From NCBI RefSeq assembly GCF_025399195.1, contig NW_026252088.1, positions 496,001 to 560,000 of the forward strand: 64,000 nt of DNA. Direction: 5' to 3'. Below the pieces are notes generated by a model. It had not been told where the DNA came from, made no database searches, and saw nothing but the letters and a program-made list of their open reading frames with translations. The stretch is from Umbelopsis ramanniana AG (taxonomy: Eukaryota; Mucoromycota; Umbelopsidomycetes; Umbelopsidales; Umbelopsidaceae). The translations under genes and the position numbers were made by a program. Below, piece by piece: positions 23,723 to 35,735 of the stretch; position 1 is the first letter of the stretch; every line of letters starts with the position of its first letter.

Positions 23723-25653
23723 TCAATTTTCATCATCTTCGTCAGACTCAATTTCCGTGACACGTCCATGGTTTTCTCTCATCGCCTTGGCAATAGGATT
23801 TTCCACGTCCACTACGCCAGTCTTTTTCAGTCTCTCGAACAAGACAAATAACCTTTCTGCTTCTCTTTCTTTTTCTTCATCTGTCATATCAGCAAATGAT
23901 GGGCCATGGTCTTCTTCATCCAGAAACTGTCCTGTGATGGGGTTCACTTCGCGTGGACTGGACGAATCAGATTGTGCAGTTGGTGGAGGGTGAAGTGGTA
24001 TGTTTCTGTTCATCAAGAATCCAATGGCGTTTCCATAACCGACTTTTTGACTTAATTTCGTTGCTGTTTATGGCATGGTCGTGTGTTATTTGGTTGTTTC
24101 TGATCTATCATGCATGTACCTGAAAACTTACCATCTTCGTCACATAAGACATAGAACAGATCGCACAGTGAGTCTTTGGTATGGGGTAATGCGGTGGACG
24201 TCATGAGTCGCACCAAACGAGCCGAAATATGATCACCCTTGTTGACGGGTTGGATGCGATCACTGACATTGGCTTGTGTTAGATCACATATGCGCTTACA
24301 AGACGATGAGACTCAAGACACGAACCTTTCACGCGGTAACAACTCCTTTGAAAGATAGTCTCGCGAAGATTTGTCATGCGCAGCCGCCCGTCGAAGGACC
24401 AGAAGCAGAGGAGCAATTGTATCATCTGCCTTTCTTTCTCGAAGCTGGTCGATGTTCTCTTCGGCATTGTCTCCAACAAGTTCCGGAACGGCTAAAGTAA
24501 GCGCTTCAGTAAGCTTAGCCACAACACCTTGGTCCCAATCTGACGTATATGGTACATGTAATAGTGCATGTATAGCATTCAACAGAGGGGATGACAAGGT
24601 ATTGGTTGGTGACAGCGGGAAATCTCTGATCAGGCTCAAAATGCAAGAAATGCTTTGTTCAAACTTGTTGGCAAACTTTTTTTGTAAGAATTCCTCAGAG
24701 TTATTTTCATCAACCTTGGAAGTTTCAACAAGAGCCAAATTGAAGAACAATTTCAAAGCCTCAGTGATTATCATTTGTGGCGACACAGCAGATGGCGTTG
24801 TGAATTGTTTATCCTGCATTTCGCTTACCGCGAATTTTAAAGTCTGTATAGTTGATATTGATTGAGTTGTTTGGATATCTAACTTCTTCGGCTAGTTCAT
24901 TGAAACTCACCTGAGCCAAACCAGATGCAACATCATAGTTGTCCACGAGTGAAGCCACAATCGATGGACGATCAACTGTGACGAAGAACAGGATTCGGAC
25001 AGCCAGAAATCGACTCAACCCGGAAACGTCTGATTTAAAGAGAATGCCGGTACATGCTGGCGAACCATTGCTTTCAGCAAAGTAATCCTTTGTAGCACTG
25101 ACAAGCAATAGACTATTCGCAATACACTTTAGGGCCTCAACACTGGACAAGCTTTCGTTATACTGGCCAGATGCTATATTAGCAGCCATGACGAGAGTAT
25201 TCATTCCCTAAATATGCGTTAATAAAGGCACTCATAAGTTTTGAGATTTGCATTAGCTTACCTCCAGGGAGTACAACTGATCGCACCCGGATGGATTGCG
25301 GCCGAGCAGCTTTAGGAGCTCAAGAACTTGACTCCGCACTGGATCCAAACGAATAATTAAACATGAGAAGAAAATGAATCAACTTTGATGCATTAGATAT
25401 CGTACCTTTATCATCCCATAATTTGGATATATCCTCGCTCCTAAGGTCAACTAAAATTGTCTCTACCAGTCTCTGTTTCGTATTCAGGTCCAGCCCTTCA
25501 ACTAGCAAATAGTTAGCGTCGCCCTCATTGCTTTCAATGTTTTAACTGAAAAATTGACTGACTTGAGTTCCCACCGATAGCTGTAGCCAGGAAGGAAGAG
25601 AGTTCCTCTTTCTGGTTTCTCTTAGACTTGTACTCGTCCAACAGCATGGGCAT
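23723..25653 (-). CDS. RIC8: Ric8/synembryn, chaperone and GEF for G-alpha subunits
   Basis: Seven exons (25653-25563, 25501-25406, 25338-25262, 25207-24911, 24843-24326, 24262-24132, 24063-23723) give 516 residues. Armadillo-like helices make up the body, with family blocks LKLLGRNPSGCDQLYSLEG, ALKCIANSLLL, ISARLVRLMTSTALPHTKDS, LFYVLCDEDATKLSQKVGYG and NAIGFLMN. The C-terminal tail has NPITGQ and MTDEEKEREAERL and ends in an acidic TEIESDEDDEN, where animal Ric8 carries CK2 phosphorylation sites. Ric8 folds and activates heterotrimeric G-alpha; fungi use it in growth and signalling. I took the first Met of the exon, MPMLLDEYK. An upstream exon cannot be excluded because the N-terminus is shorter than in some homologues. 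Confidence 0.9.
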
Positions 25654-25931
25654 ATTAGAAAGTACGTTTTGACAGATTTGGGTAACTTAATCCAAGATGA
25701 GATGCACGAAAGCGGGATGTTCACCGTTTTGAGAGAAGAGGTGACTTTATTTTATTCCTTCCAGAATATAGTCGGATGATCTGCACCTGGATTTGATCAA
25801 CTAAACAGTTGGTATCGCCGTCGGAACGCTGCCTGGTGTCAATGTGGCCGAAAGAGAGTATGAGAAGGCACAGCAGTCACACCTGCATTTGAAATTGGCT
25901 CCACGCGCAACAACGAGAACAACCTGTTGAA

Positions 25932-26452
25932 ATGGCCGCAGAAACAAGGTACCCGTCGCGACGACGCTCGTCACGCCAAACCTCTCAGCAACAGCAAAAT
26001 GTATCAGAGTCACCTGTATCCATGCCAGCGGCTGCCGCACCCATGTCACATAGAACTCGTTCCAATATTACCCAATTTGCAACTCCAGCTGCCCCATCGG
26101 TACTGACCCAATCACCTACAACACCTCGATCTGTGAATCACACAGCGGCAGATCCATCCGTTGCTTTTACAAACGCCTCAAAAGAAGATTCTACAGCCCC
26201 ATATGAAGAGCAACCCACGGTAGATCCTAATCTGGCTTCTAGTACGAACAATTTGCCCCGAATCAATGGCATGTCTTGACACATAAAACTAACTGATTTA
26301 CTATTTCAGCTTCAGAGTATCGGCGCGCAGACAAGAATAAGATATTATGGTATGCCACACCACCTGTCAATATTACACCATTACCACAGCCAGTACACAG
26401 TGCCAAGTATCTCTATTGGAAACGTATGCAGAATCAGCAAGAAGCAACGTAG
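25932..26452 (+). CDS. Unassigned protein with conserved-looking C-terminal WYATPP block
   Basis: Two exons (25932-26268, 26310-26452) give 159 residues. The first about 110 residues are low complexity, rich in Ser, Thr, Pro, Gln and Ala with an RRRSSRQTSQQQQ basic patch. The C-terminus is ordered in character: SEYRRADKNKILWYATPP followed by VNITPLPQPVHSAKYLYW, then KR and an acidic-free tail. I do not recognise a family; the layout suggests a nuclear regulatory subunit, which is only a guess. The 41-base intron has a GC donor (AATG/GCATGT), a CTAAC branch site and a TTTCAG acceptor; only this join continues the frame. Confidence 0.55.
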
Positions 26453-27630
26453 ACAGCACATAAGCCAATACCAGGCAAATACAACTCTCGTTCAATCAGG
26501 CAAGAACTTTAGTGCTGATGATGGGTGCTAATGTAATCATACAAAGAGTGACCACGATCGCGCAAGATCCTGCAGAAGTACGACACTTCTGACCATGGTC
26601 TTCCACATACTGTAATTTTGTAATTTTTCCTTCCCTTTTTTTTTTTAATACTGCACTCCATATTGGATGTCGTTTCAATATCAGCGGCCATATCACATTT
26701 CCATACGTCAAATACATCAGGAGTATGCTTTAGAACACGTTATCTGCTTCTATTCGTTCCATACATACATTTGCGCATCCCAAACAATCAAACTAAGTTG
26801 CAGCCGAAAGAGCAATGCATCAGCACGTTCTCGTATCTTGCAACATTTATGGCCACTTTCTTGGTCTATGTGAAATGGATAGACGCATTGGATGTTTCAG
26901 GGATTGATTGAGGATCGTCCGCAAATCAAATTGGATGAGTTGAGTGAGACTCGGCAGGATATTTTTATCGTAATGCAGCACTTCTGCGTCTTCTATTGAA
27001 AGATTAAATTGTTAGTCAAGAATGGTATGTCGTAATTAACTGTATACATGAAATCATAGTTGGAAACTGTATTTTTTTTTCAGCAATGTGAAGGTGTATC
27101 GATTGTCTGTGTGGTACAGTGTAGACCTCGGGGTACTGCTTTGGCATATGTTCAAGTGCGGGAAGGAAGATATTGCTTTTTTAGGATGACAGTGTTTGGC
27201 CCCTCAGATTGAGAGGAGTCACATTGGGATGGCTTGGGCATCACACCTGCAACGTATGTCGACATACATCCCACTTTGAATCATTAGATACGACATTAAA
27301 ATCTATGCCATCTTAATAGTGTCAACTGTCATCTAGGCCCACTGAAAAAAATTCCCCATTTTTTGCAGTGAAGGTCGCTTTTGGGGATAAGAAGGGGGAG
27401 TGAAATTCAGGGCAGGGTAGCAGGCGAGCTGAGCAGAGCGAGAACGGTCCATAGGTCCTTTTTTTTTTTTCCCCCCATCAAAAAGTACCCAACTTTTTTT
27501 GGTTTTACGCCATTCGTGCATTGTTGATGGGCAAGGTTTTTGCCTCGGAATATAAAGGCACCACCTTTCCCATTTGACTTGAGGTTACCAACCGCTCTTT
27601 CTTCTTTCTCTCGTCCAATTTCTTTCTGAC
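26453..27630. other. Long intergenic region; possible fragment of an unannotated minus-strand gene
   Basis: This 1178-base gap has no convincing gene. Two coding-like minus-strand stretches stand out: one near 26999-26849 reading LPSLTQLIQFDLRTILNQSL, and one near 27174-27020 reading IFLPALEHMPKQYPEVY. I could not connect them to a start or a known family. The right part holds T-rich tracts, two CCCCT/AGGGG motifs (27200, 27393) and the TATA box of the next gene. Confidence 0.25.
27551..27556 (+). promoter_or_regulatory. TATA box of the small His-rich gene
   Basis: TATAAA lies 75 bases upstream of the ATG at 27631 and is followed by a CT-rich tract (CTCTTTCTTCTTTCTCTCG), the usual layout of a strongly transcribed fungal gene. 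CCCCT/AGGGG motifs upstream resemble stress-response elements of yeast; their function in this lineage is unknown. Confidence 0.5.
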
Positions 27631-27960
27631 ATGATGAAACTTACAACAACGTCAATGCTGTCTCGCAGTATCTTAAATCTGACTCCCAGAGTCACCGCCC
27701 GAAGTTATTCTATGATCCCCTCAACACCGTTCCAACCAAACGAGTCTGAATCATTATCGGACCATGCCAAGGAAAACGACGCAGCCTTCCTCAAATCCTT
27801 GTATGAGCGCAATGACAGCCACAACACTTCTGAACAGCATCATCAGCAGACCATGGACACTCACGGTAGCACATATGGACATAACCAACATGGCCATGCC
27901 GACGAATCAAGTTCCCACGAGTCACTTGCACCAAGGGTCAATACTGTTTTCGAAGACTGA
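27631..27960 (+). CDS. Small mitochondrial-type protein with His-rich tail, unknown function
   Basis: An intronless frame of 109 residues behind a well-placed TATA box and pyrimidine-rich leader. The N-terminus MMKLTTTSMLSRSILNLTPR is rich in Ser, Thr, Leu and Arg without acids and looks like a mitochondrial presequence, with a possible cleavage near RSYSM. The rest is acidic and polar; residues about 60-95 contain many histidines, including NTSEQHHQQTMDTHGSTYGH. Two AATAAA signals follow at 27971 and 28038. I do not recognise a family. The second codon is also ATG, so the start may be one codon later. The promoter layout suggests high or inducible expression. Confidence 0.55.
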   Translation: MMKLTTTSMLSRSILNLTPRVTARSYSMIPSTPFQPNESESLSDHAKENDAAFLKSLYERNDSHNTSEQHHQQTMDTHGSTYGHNQHGHADESSSHESLAPRVNTVFED

Positions 27961-28371
27961 CTGCCTGTAAAATAAAAGCCCTTTTTCGGCTCCTTAACCG
28001 TTTTGGAAAAACGGCATATTCATAGCTTGATACATGAAATAAATCCTTCCCCTATCCGCGAAACAAAAGGAAAAAACCAACAGCCTTAGTTATAAAAAAA
28101 AAAAAAACAATAGAGAAGGGGGTCAATTGATTTAATAGGACGGTTTGCAAAAAGGCCATTCAGGATCATGAGCTATATTAAAATTTATTTCATGAAAGAA
28201 TGAATGAAAGAAATTAGAAAAATGACAGTATTATTTTTTGGAGGCATTGAGAGCTGGAAACGGGAATATCAAGAAAATAGAAAAAATATCTACATTTCAA
28301 GAAATAACAAGAAGGTTGAGAGACAAAACGCGTACAGATGGAAAGAAATACGTTGGCTATCATGTTTGAAA
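27961..28371. other. Convergent 3' spacer
   Basis: This 411-base gap lies between the 3' ends of the small His-rich gene and the lipin gene. It carries AATAAA at 27971 and 28038, a run of A residues near 28097, and A-rich sequence without a supported gene. Confidence 0.4.
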
Positions 28372-31300
28372 TTACAAGAAGGGAATGCTGTCCATATCAA
28401 TATCGTCAGCGAGGTCATCATCCGGTATTTCATTTAACCCCGTTTCTGTACCCTGACTAGGTTCGTCTTCGTGAAGATCCTCACTAGATAGATTGGATCT
28501 TCGAGAGTCTCGTGAGAGTGTACGTGAAATGGTATCTCTTAGGCCGCCAACTCTTCCGGTGATGACTTGTTTCATCAACCCAGAGGTGGATGACGGGGAC
28601 TGAGACAGTGTAGATGAAGTTGCATTATCAGTCTCCAAGTTATCTCCGTTAGAAGACTCAGCGTTCTCCATGGCGGCGGATGCATGCTGATCATTTGCCA
28701 AACTATCTGAGCTAGCACTATCTCGATGCTTTCCTTCATCGTGGTCTGACCGGGAAGATGATAATAACGACGGAGAGCTTCTATAGCTAGTCAACTTTCC
28801 TGCTTTCTCCTTGGATGCATCCTGAGAGCGTGACGTGAAACTTCTGAGAATGCTACGGGATGGTTTTGGTTCAGGCAGTGCATACAAAGGCGGTGATACC
28901 GGCACAGAGGAAGGGTTAGGCGTAATGGGCTTGGGTTTGGGAGAGGTACTAGTCGAGGGTATAGGTTCGGGCAGCTTCGGGAGGTCTACATGCGGGAGGG
29001 GTTGTTTCCAAAAGTTCCAGTCGTTGAACTCACTTGCTATGACTTTTTGTATGGGTGGGAAAATTTGATCAACCAAATCATTCAGGTGGATATAGGAAGA
29101 TTTGTAGCCACTCAAAAGTTCAAGCTTAATGTCGCCTTGAGGATCGATAGTGAAAATTCGGGAAGCTGGGACATTCACACTGCGATATGACATGGCATCC
29201 GTGATTCTGTTGCCAAAACCAGCGTAAAATGGGTTAGCACCTGAAAACAGCCTTTGTACATCTCGAAGACAGGCCATCTTGAACACTTCAGGTTTGCGCA
29301 TGATCACCTCTCGATGGAACGATGTAAATAGTCGATCCGGGGACATAATAACTGGGCCATCAGGTAATTGATACCTATCTTGCTCCACCTTCTTGAGGTA
29401 CTCCCTTGTATAATCTGCCTGACCGATAGCTCTAGATGTCAGATATAGCAGTTGATAACCATTATTATGAATATCAGTGTAAAGTTTTGCAACGCCATTA
29501 TGGGTCCAATCTTTGCCTATCATCGTGAACACGTGGCCAAGCGCATCGCTCTTGGTGATGGTCCCGTCAATGTCACTGATAACGACTTGCGTATTATGGT
29601 GCCAATAAAATATTTTGGCCACACATGTAGCTGTGCCTTGATAGGATGAATTGACCGAAAATGAGATGGTATTGACTCCTTTCTTGAGCTTGAGCGATTG
29701 TAGCTGGTCGGATGTCAAACGTAGGGTTTTAGCATAATTCTTATGATGCACGCCCGAGTCAGCAGGAGCATCTCCATCTCCATGAGAATGCTGAGCCGAC
29801 CAACCGACTGAAGTGGTCGTCGTCGTTTTAGTAAACGTGGTTGTTTGACCATTGGAGTGATTGTTATCATCATTCTCCTCGTCGGCATGATGCTCCTTAT
29901 CAGGAACATCTTCAGTATCGTCCACGGTGCCTCCTTCTTCCCCGTCCAACCTTCCGGTAGCAGGTGATGCTACCGATGATCTGCTCCACCATTGTCTCCA
30001 ACCACGGCCGAAGGAGTAACTGTCACGACTGTCAGATAACGTTTGAGCTTGCTTGCCTTCCTCGTCGGTCAGCGCAGCAAGAGGCTGAGGAAGCAAAAGC
30101 ATAGAAGTGAACAGCGGCGCTTCTGGACCAATGTGCTTATAGTATCGACCTTCATGCTTGAAGACCAGTTTGGGGTCATTGAGAATATTGGGGTTGTGCA
30201 CAAAAGCGTCGTAAGATATTTGATGTTTGGCAAAAACGGTCCTGCATTGCTCAGGGTCGACTCCTAAAGCGGACGCTCCACATAAACTCATTTCAATGCG
30301 ATAATTTCTTCCTGGCTTGAGTCGGATTTCTTCCATGGAGGAGACATTCTGAGACGGTGTAGGCTCTTGCTTGAGAGGCTCTTGTGCATCATCATTATCA
30401 ATTGAAAGTCTACTGAAATTGACATCGAGGTCATCACTCGATCTGGCAGGCAACCTTGCATCTTTTTCCTGGCGTTTGGGTAGCGAGCCCCATCCCCAAG
30501 ACCATTCAGAGTCTTGCTTTTTGGCGGATGGAATGACATCTCCATATTCCATTTCTGAGTCACTCTTTGGTTCAAAATCCATTTTTGATGCGCCTGGTAT
30601 GTCTATTGCCATGGCATCCTTCTCGCTGGTCATGGCAGCAATTTCATCCAAAGGGAGTGGCATGGATGCGCTACGTTCACGAGATGATCGGGTAGGTTCA
30701 TGCAGCTGTTGAGGGTTTTTAGCTGGTGAACTCTCCGGAGCTTGTGCACTTGTATTAGCATTTTCGGCGGTGGGCTCTTCTCCAGTCTCCTGTTCAGCTT
30801 TCTCGCTTTCTGAAGGTTCTGCTAAGCGTTCTCTCGTCTCGTCGTCGATGTGGCTAAGTTTTCTGTTTCTATGGACGGATTTGCCACCTTGCTCGTCGGT
30901 TTCATCTTCCAAATCTTCTTCGTTCTCCTCAATCTTGTAACCAGCAATATCCAAAATCATACTTTCATGATCACCGACGGCCTGAGCGGGCCGTTCGACC
31001 GTTTCTTCTCCAGAAGCTCCATTTTCCGATGATTCATTCTTTATTTTGTCTTGCTCGTCATGAAGATTGTGTGTCACGTCCATGAGCAAACTGTAAATAT
31101 CGCCATCTGCTGGTCGTACAATGAATGTTTCTTTGGTGACAGTGGTTGTTGTGATGGCTTCTGCAGACACACGTTCTAGTAAGGTAGATCCGTCATCCAT
31201 AGGATAAGTGTTATTTTCCGGCAAAGGACTTGTTGGTCTTGGTGCTTCTTCTGTGTCCGTGGTACTGCTGTGTTCTTTTTCTTCTTCTTGGCGCAAACGT

Positions 31301-32438
31301 CGTTCCTCCATATCAACTTCTTCTGCGAGAGCATGCTCTAAAGCTTTTGCTGAAGGATATGGATCTCTTTTGGTGACGACTTTGTCTAGTTGTTCTTCAA
31401 TGATCATTTTTGGCGACTGCAACTCGGGAGGTATGGTGGTGGTTTGCTGGCTTTCGAATTCATCATCCGATTCGTTCCCGAATTCACTACCGCTTGCACT
31501 ATGAGCGCTCACGTATCCAGCGTCTGGTTTTTTTTTTTCAAAGAAGTGTGAGCTTTCAATTGAAAAATTCATCCAAGATCCTTTGTTTCATATAAATTTA
31601 CCCTCTTCGTCAATGACAGCTTGGTCACGCTCGTCAGAAGCTCCAATATCCAAATATGGTGGTTCCTGGCAGGCGGGAAACAAGTTTTAGCAAAATTTTC
31701 ATATGCATCGTCATGCGATTATTGGCTTTAAACGGGAATTTTACCTCATCACTTCTTCCATCATCAGATGCTGCCGATATCAAAGGAGACGTTTGAAATT
31801 CTTCAGGCACTTCATGCTCGGTCTCGAACACAAAGAACGCTTCACCAGCATCTCCAACTTTCATAGCGAAAGGAACAAGTTCGTCATTGACAGTGATTCG
31901 CACCTAGTGAGACAGTCAAAAAGGGTTGGGTTAGCATGCTTATTAGTCAAGAGGCTCCCTGCCTGGCTGTCGGAGCTGCTGCACGCCTTTTGCCCCACTT
32001 TAAGTGTGACCCAATCATATCTCAAATGTGCGTTCACTGGCAAGCCAAGTGTATTTCTTTATCATGAAGGTCGAAAAAATCACCATGGTCGTGATCGGGT
32101 GGTCAGTCGATCGAATTGAAAACGCCACTGTAGCCATAAGAGAGGATACTATTGTGTCAAACTTTGGCCGCCTTTTCACATGACATCGAAGAAAGTTGTA
32201 TCGCAACAAGTAGGTAAGGGCTCTAGTATAGGTTAAAGAAAAAGTTTACCTTCTTTTCTTGAGGCATGAGAAGTGACAACTTGCCAAATCGAACATGGAA
32301 CGGAGAACATGCTAATTCCCCATTAGGTTGCTCAACGACGACAATGTCGATGGCACCAGATAATGTAGCTGGATTCAGCTCATTATAGACTTTGCTGACC
32401 GAAGATATAAGGTTGGAAAGTTTTCCAACGTAATCCAT
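28372..32438 (-). CDS. PAH1: Lipin/Pah1 phosphatidate phosphatase
   Basis: Four exons (32438-32250, 31903-31745, 31665-31602, 31523-28372) give 1187 residues. The N-lip domain starts MDYVGKLSNLISSVSKVYNE and carries GAIDIVVVEQPNGELACSPF and the FHVRFGKL block. The C-lip domain has the catalytic DIDGT (DxDxT) in VVISDIDGTITKSDALGHV, followed by YLTSRAIGQADYTREYL and FYAGFGNRITDAMSYRSV. The enzyme makes diacylglycerol from phosphatidate and controls lipid storage and nuclear membrane growth. About 450 residues between the lobes and about 180 at the C-terminus are acidic and Ser rich, as in yeast Pah1, where phosphorylation controls membrane access. The third intron ends in an A-rich run just before the acceptor at 31524. 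Confidence 0.95.
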
Positions 32439-32606
32439 TCTAGCGGGAGAGCTGCCCGAGGTTAGGAACAGTTATGAGCAGTAGAGCGGGACAGGCTTTG
32501 TGTCCAGCAATTTGAAAGCGAACTTGTGACTCGGGTTTTTGGTCGTTGGGTTCCTTCACTTCGTCACTCTGTCGTACATTCCCCCCACCCTCCCCATTCT
32601 TTAAAC

Positions 32607-33342
32607 ATGGTAACCACTATTTCTCGCAAAGACTTACCGGAAGCTGGCTCCCCGGAATTCAAGTCCATGGTCGATGGATGGTTTGCCGACATTGATGAAT
32701 TAGTGAAAAATTCTCGATCTTGGCCTGTCGTGAACACAACTGGCGAAGTTGTCACTAGACGTAAACAGAAAGAAGCAAGCGACGAAGGAAACCACTACTT
32801 TCAGCGCGAGAGCACACATTTTGATATTACTTACGAGGGTATGCGATCACTTCTCTACGTCGACCACTCTCTACAAGAACCAAAATACATCAACATGTGT
32901 GAAGGTGTAGAACTGATTGAAGAATTTGAGCCCCAGGTTGGTATCTATTGGATTGGCTTCAAGGTACCATTTGCGTCTCGCGAATTTGTGGAACTCGTAG
33001 CAACTAGAGAAGAAGGCCGTGCTTTCTTCATTGTTTCCAAAGGAGTCGACCATCCATCCCCGGTCAAGAGTGGACATGTCCGTGGAGAATATGATGCTTG
33101 GGAAATCGTTAGAGAAGTTGAAGTCGATGGCAAAAAGGGCATCGAATGGGTGTGTATCCAACACTCTTCAGCTGGAGGAAACCTTCCTAAGTAAGTCATC
33201 TGCCTTTATAGCTATACATCATCTTCTTGTTAGGTTAACCATTTGTTTTAGGTGGATTGTCGATGCTGCTGCTAGCAAAGATTTCCATAAGGATGTAGGT
33301 AGCGCGATAGAGTATGTTAAAACCCATGTTGACGGGCAATGA
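32607..33342 (+). CDS. START-like (DUF3074-type) lipid-binding domain protein
   Basis: Two exons (32607-33190, 33252-33342) give 224 residues, almost entirely one START-like fold. Recognisable pieces are YWIGFKVPFASREFVELV, FFIVSKGVDHPSPV, VRGEYDAWEIVREVE, GIEWVCIQHSSAGGNLPKWI and a C-terminal amphipathic helix. This matches fungal single-domain START/DUF3074 proteins, presumed intracellular lipid carriers; the ligand is unknown. I chose the ATG at 32607 over an in-frame upstream ATG (32526) because the intervening codons are Pro/His rich and unlike a START N-terminus. It diverges from lipin across 168 bases. Confidence 0.82.
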
Positions 33343-33616
33343 TTTTCCCGATACCAATGCAACATGAGAACTAGACAGATAGACAACTCTGGTAGTTACA
33401 TGTAACTATAATTTCTATTGAAGTGTATCAGTAATAATTGTAATTGTTTAAACAAAGCCTTCTTGAATTTGTCATCGACACCTTTGATGAGGGGAGAGTG
33501 TTGCGGCTCGATACGGTAACTGTACATGCTTTTTGGATGAGAGATTTCCCATCGTGTCACAGCAGACATTGAGAAAATGCGATTTTTATTTTGATTCAGT
33601 CTATTGTACGTTTTGA

Positions 33617-35271
33617 TCAAAAATAAGGCTCGTCCTCATCCTGGTGAACCGTTGGCTCTACTACAATTACAGGAACTGTCACATTGCCATCGCCAGATTT
33701 CTGAGCAATAGCATAATAATAGTTTGACCACGACCGAAACTCCTTGCATTCGGTTATGGCCGATTTTGTCAATAGATCGTATTTGAATGGCTCCATATCC
33801 CAATCGTCGCACATTCTAGGTCGAAGTGAATCAAATAGCCGTCTGTGTGCTTCCAGCGCGATATCACCTACTTTTCCTAACCAGCCGAGAGGTACTGATC
33901 GAAAGGAGGCCTCCACATTTTGCAATGCAGGATTACTTTGTAAACAATGACCAAGCTGCCGCCCCACTCTAGTATGGATTGTGCGCGACTGGAGCGTTAC
34001 ATTTACTGTTTGATGTAACCAGTTAGAAAGAAGATTCATCTCAGGCGATCAGGATTGCTCTACTTACGTCGCATGAGCCAAGTAGACATTTTCGGTCCAG
34101 CGTCTTGTATTGTTGTTTCTCCTTCAACTGATAACATTGTACCTTTTAGTACACCATGAGAACTTGGATATGAGAGCCGTCATTTGTAACTTACCAAATT
34201 CAATCCAACCCCCTGGTTTCAATACCCTAATCATTTCTGGTATCACAATATTTTCCCATTCCTTTCTTGTATAATTGTAGAGCGCGTTGCGTTGCACAAC
34301 ATAATCGAATGAATTGTCCGGGAAAGGCAATCCTTCAGTTGTATCAACCGGTTTAAATTGACAGTTGATTGGCAGATCACTGTCTGCCCTGTAGCATTAG
34401 CAAGTAGAAAATTGAACGTATTTTATATGCCAAAAATACTTGCGTTGTAGGGTATATGTATATGTCAGTTCCAATGAATTGAGATTTAGGGTGATTAAAG
34501 GCAAGATCCTATTGAGCGATGAGATTTCTGACTACGCGATGTGACTCTTCGGTAATACAATTAAGCCTACCGTTATCCATTTTCCTGTTCCAATTCTTGG
34601 GGTTCAAGGCCACTGATCAGCCTTCTCAGCGGTGACTTCTTATTATTTCACACGAAAACACTTACCCAACTTCTAAAACTCGTATTCCTTCTTCCAAGTC
34701 ATCTGCTACCGGCGCAAAAAGTGACCTATGACATTAATTGTAAGCAGTTGGCAACGGGTGCATCGTGTGAGAGTGGAAAAAATCATCACATACTTGCGAA
34801 AGACATGCCTTTGCGAGATGTGGCGCATTGGTCAGTTACATCACATACATCTCGTTTTTCTTTTTAAGAAGCGATTCTTACCAAAGGGCAAGCTCATGAA
34901 CCTCCATTCTCTCTACTTCCTCATCATCGCATGGTAATAAATATTGTTTTCCGTCTACTTCAGGTAAAAATGCGCGGCCGTGATAATTGTAGAATTGGTC
35001 GCCCTTTTCTTTAGGATCGCTGTCCAAATCACTCGCCGCAGTTACATCACTTTTACTTATGCTAGTGGTTAACTTCGAGCTATCAATGCAGACAAGATAT
35101 TATTTAGATGAATGCACCCCAAAATTTGACAAGTATGGGGGTTTTACTGGATGGTTGGTACCTTTGAAGTCGACCATCGAAGGTCACGTTGCTATTCTGT
35201 CTTGAACGTATTGAACTGCATACGGACGCCTTAGATGCGTTCTTCTTCTTGTTGAAATGACCAAAAGGCAT
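33617..35271 (-). CDS. SAM-dependent methyltransferase of a zygomycete-expanded type
   Basis: Nine exons (35271-35162, 35079-34882, 34808-34794, 34725-34666, 34595-34571, 34508-34444, 34388-34195, 34127-34068, 34005-33617) give 371 residues. Class I motifs are in order: VLEVGIGTGKW (motif I), FIGTDI (motif II), NSFDYVVQRNALYNYTRKEW (post-II) and MIRVLKPGGWIEF (motif III). YLLPCDDEEVERMEVHELAL before the fold and the Trp/Arg-rich C-terminus fit the large family of such enzymes in Mucoromycota. The substrate is unknown. One exon is 15 bases and another 25; the intron 34389-34443 has a GC donor (CAAC/GCAAGT), needed to join YIYPTT to ADSDLP. Confidence 0.85.
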
Positions 35272-35735
35272 CAGAACATAAAATAAAGAAAAAAGACAAG
35301 TCGACAAAGAAGAATCAAAGTGGAGAAATCTAAAGTTGCCTTTACTCAAGTATCTTTTTCGTCTTTTTCATCTCCGTCTGTTTGTCCAACGTTACCTTTT
35401 CTCAGTTGTCACAAGCATACGTTGATTTAAGCAAATTATACTAGGGGGCTTGCCAAATGTCATGAAGTCAGACATCGTTTTTGATTGACAATCTCATAGA
35501 TTCTTGAATGATTTTCTTGAATAGTCAACCCATATCGTCGATTACCCAAAGCTAACGGCCCTGGCAATCGTAGTGAAAGGGATGGATTCATTTGAATTGA
35601 TTTGAAAATGACGGTCACAACCACCGACATTTTGTTTGGTGCTGAGAGCAGCACCGGCTCTCATTGCTGTCAACACCGCCTTTCTGTCCAACGTTTGTCC
35701 AGCCCAAAAAAGGTTTCCTGTCCTAATCGATCGAC
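35272..35735. other. Divergent promoter region
   Basis: This 464-base gap separates the starts of the methyltransferase and THOC5-like genes. It has T/C-rich stretches and no supported coding frame; the 64-residue open frame at 35460-35654 (minus) has no recognisable features. Confidence 0.4.

Noticed and set aside
26496-26911. Several 60-80 codon frames on both strands
   Set aside because: They overlap each other, lack recognisable features and run through low-complexity T tracts.
34571-34725. Apparent one-base frameshift in motif I of the methyltransferase
   Set aside because: Careful reading of the minus strand gave GTTGG/GTAAGT, which leaves two bases and joins cleanly to A-ATT-GGA, restoring VLEVGIGTGKW.
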